Source of the DNA: Nitrospirota bacterium
GTDB taxonomy: Bacteria > Nitrospirota > RBG-16-64-22 > JACRHK01
Length of the DNA stretch: 5,108 nt
Reading direction: 5' to 3'
Assembly: GCA_016217625.1 (NCBI GenBank)
Contig: JACRHK010000043.1
Coordinates: 1-5,108, forward strand
Shown in pieces: positions 4,037 to 5,108 of the stretch. Numbering within the stretch: position 1 is the stretch's first letter; each line of letters begins with the position of its first letter. A program made the position numbers and the translations under genes. The notes below the pieces were generated by a model. It saw only the letters and a list, made by a program, of their open reading frames with translations, was not told the origin of the DNA and did no database searches.

Positions 4037-5108
4037 ATGCACTCCCCGTTCCGCCACATCGGCTCGATCCTCTGGAAGCGAAGACCGATCCAGCTCACCT
4101 TCTTCGTCACCCGGCGCTGCAACCTCCACTGCCCCTTCTGCTTCTACCTGAGCAGCACGACCGCGCCGGCGCCACCCGTGGAGGAACTCTCCCTGGACGA
4201 GATTCAACGGGTCTCCCGTTCCATGGGGACCCTCCTCTGGGTCGCCTTCTCGGGGGGCGAGGTCTTTCTCCGCGACGACCTGGCGGAGATCGCCCGGACC
4301 TTCTACCGCCGGAACAAACCGGCCATCATGCTCTTCCCCACCAACGGGCACATGCCCGACCGCATCCGCGACTGCACGGAGCGGATCCCCCGGGACTGCC
4401 CGCGGAGCGTCATCGTCGTGAAGCTCTCCCTGGACGGGCTGGATGGCGATCACGACCGGCTCCGCGACATGCCGGGCAGCTTCGCCCACACCATGAAGAC
4501 TTACGATCTGCTGGGAGAGCTGCTTCCCCGCTACCCCCACTTCGAGCTGGGCGTCAACACCGTCCTCTGCTCCGAGAATCAAGATCGCATCGAGAAGATC
4601 ATCGACTTCGTCCGCGGCCTGGACCGGATCCGGACGCATACCGTCACCCTCGTGCGCGGCCACCTCCTGCATGAGCGGTTCAAGGAGGTGGAGATCGCGC
4701 GCTACGAGGAGGCAAGCCGCCTGCTCGAGGATCTCCTCAAACGCCGCGCGTCGCCCATCTACCGGTTCCCCGGCGGCTGCCTCAAAGCGGCCCAGGACAT
4801 CCTCCAGCGCCGCCTGATCCGCCAAACCTTCCTCGCGCAAAGCAGGGACTACACCTGCTACGCCGGCCGGCTGAACCTCGTCCTCTCCGAGAACGGGGAG
4901 GTCTATCCCTGCGAGACCCTCACGACCAGCCTGGGGAACGTGAGGGATTTCGGCTATGACATGAATCGGCTTCTCCGTTCAGCCCGCGCCGGGGAGGTCC
5001 TCCGTCCGATCCGGGAGCGCCGCTGCTGGTGCACCCACGAGTGCTACCAGATCACGAATATCTTCTTCAATCCTCGGCGGTATCCCGCCCTGCTCAGGGA
5101 ATATCTGC
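4037..5108 (+). CDS. Radical SAM enzyme with SPASM-like C-terminal cysteine cluster (runs off right edge)
   Basis: 357 residues are visible without a stop. LTFFVTRRCNLHCPFCFY (20-37) carries the CxxxCxxC motif (Cys28, Cys32, Cys35) that binds the 4Fe-4S cluster used to cleave S-adenosylmethionine. FSGGEVFLRDDL (71-82) is the SAM-binding GGE motif. A second cysteine set, Cys274 (TCYAGRLNLVLSENGEVYPC), Cys292, Cys330, Cys332 and Cys336, has the spacing of a SPASM or twitch domain holding auxiliary Fe-S clusters. The start at 4037 has AGAGGT (4027-4032) at four nucleotides; the following HSPFRHIGSILWKRRPIQ leads directly into the first strand. The protein probably ends shortly after the window. 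SPASM enzymes modify peptides, sugars or small molecules. Its place after a glycosyltransferase suggests a role in glycan or cell-envelope modification rather than peptide maturation, because no precursor-peptide gene is visible. The exact substrate is unknown. Confidence 0.92.
   Translation, partial: MHSPFRHIGSILWKRRPIQLTFFVTRRCNLHCPFCFYLSSTTAPAPPVEELSLDEIQRVSRSMGTLLWVAFSGGEVFLRDDLAEIARTFYRRNKPAIMLFPTNGHMPDRIRDCTERIPRDCPRSVIVVKLSLDGLDGDHDRLRDMPGSFAHTMKTYDLLGELLPRYPHFELGVNTVLCSENQDRIEKIIDFVRGLDRIRTHTVTLVRGHLLHERFKEVEIARYEEASRLLEDLLKRRASPIYRFPGGCLKAAQDILQRRLIRQTFLAQSRDYTCYAGRLNLVLSENGEVYPCETLTTSLGNVRDFGYDMNRLLRSARAGEVLRPIRERRCWCTHECYQITNIFFNPRRYPALLREYL

Noticed and set aside
3914..4840. Long minus-strand open frame opposite the radical SAM gene
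   Set aside because: It is antisense to a gene with clear radical SAM motifs, has no recognisable domain, and its end (AECKLQIAKCK...YILHFDIF) is simply the translated heptad repeat. It is a GC-rich shadow frame.

Overview
The window comes from a GC-rich bacterium with respiratory c-type cytochromes. The exact lineage cannot be fixed from 5 kb. High coding G+C, multihaem cytochromes, an exported rhodanese, a BldC-like mini-regulator and an A+T-rich heptamer repeat of a kind I recall from environmental genomes (Nitrospirota, NC10 and similar groups) fit such a lineage. That placement is inference.

Left part (1-2749), all on the minus strand. In transcription order this holds a small MerR/excisionase-type DNA-binding protein (2740-2519), a secreted tandem-rhodanese sulfurtransferase (2345-1335) and a strong Rho-independent terminator (1300-1252). 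After a second candidate promoter come a five-haem c-type cytochrome (1116-331) and a second membrane-anchored or exported multihaem cytochrome (329 to beyond the left edge). The two cytochrome genes are one nucleotide apart and should be co-translated. A near-consensus sigma70 promoter (TGGACA-N17-TATAAT) overlaps the stop codon of the regulator gene and faces the rhodanese. The module therefore looks like a periplasmic electron-transfer and sulfur-handling set.

Middle (2750-2932). This short, strikingly A+T-rich divergent intergenic region is packed with small inverted repeats and one perfect 8-bp hairpin. It separates the minus-strand respiratory module from a plus-strand module.

Right part (2933-5108), plus strand. 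A family-2 glycosyltransferase with C-terminal membrane segments is followed by a radical SAM enzyme with a SPASM-like cysteine cluster that runs off the right edge. This looks like the start of a cell-envelope or exopolysaccharide-type cluster. Between the two genes lies an unusual element: two arrays of five 7-nt units (consensus ATGCAAA) in opposite orientation around a 27-nt spacer. Its left array supplies the last codons and the stop of the glycosyltransferase.

No tRNA, rRNA, CRISPR array, transposase or phage gene was seen. The least ordinary features are the inverted heptad array fused to a gene end, the palindrome-rich regulatory island beside the mini-regulator, and the pentahaem cytochrome with a long haem-free helical tail. 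None of them amounts to a demonstrated new system.
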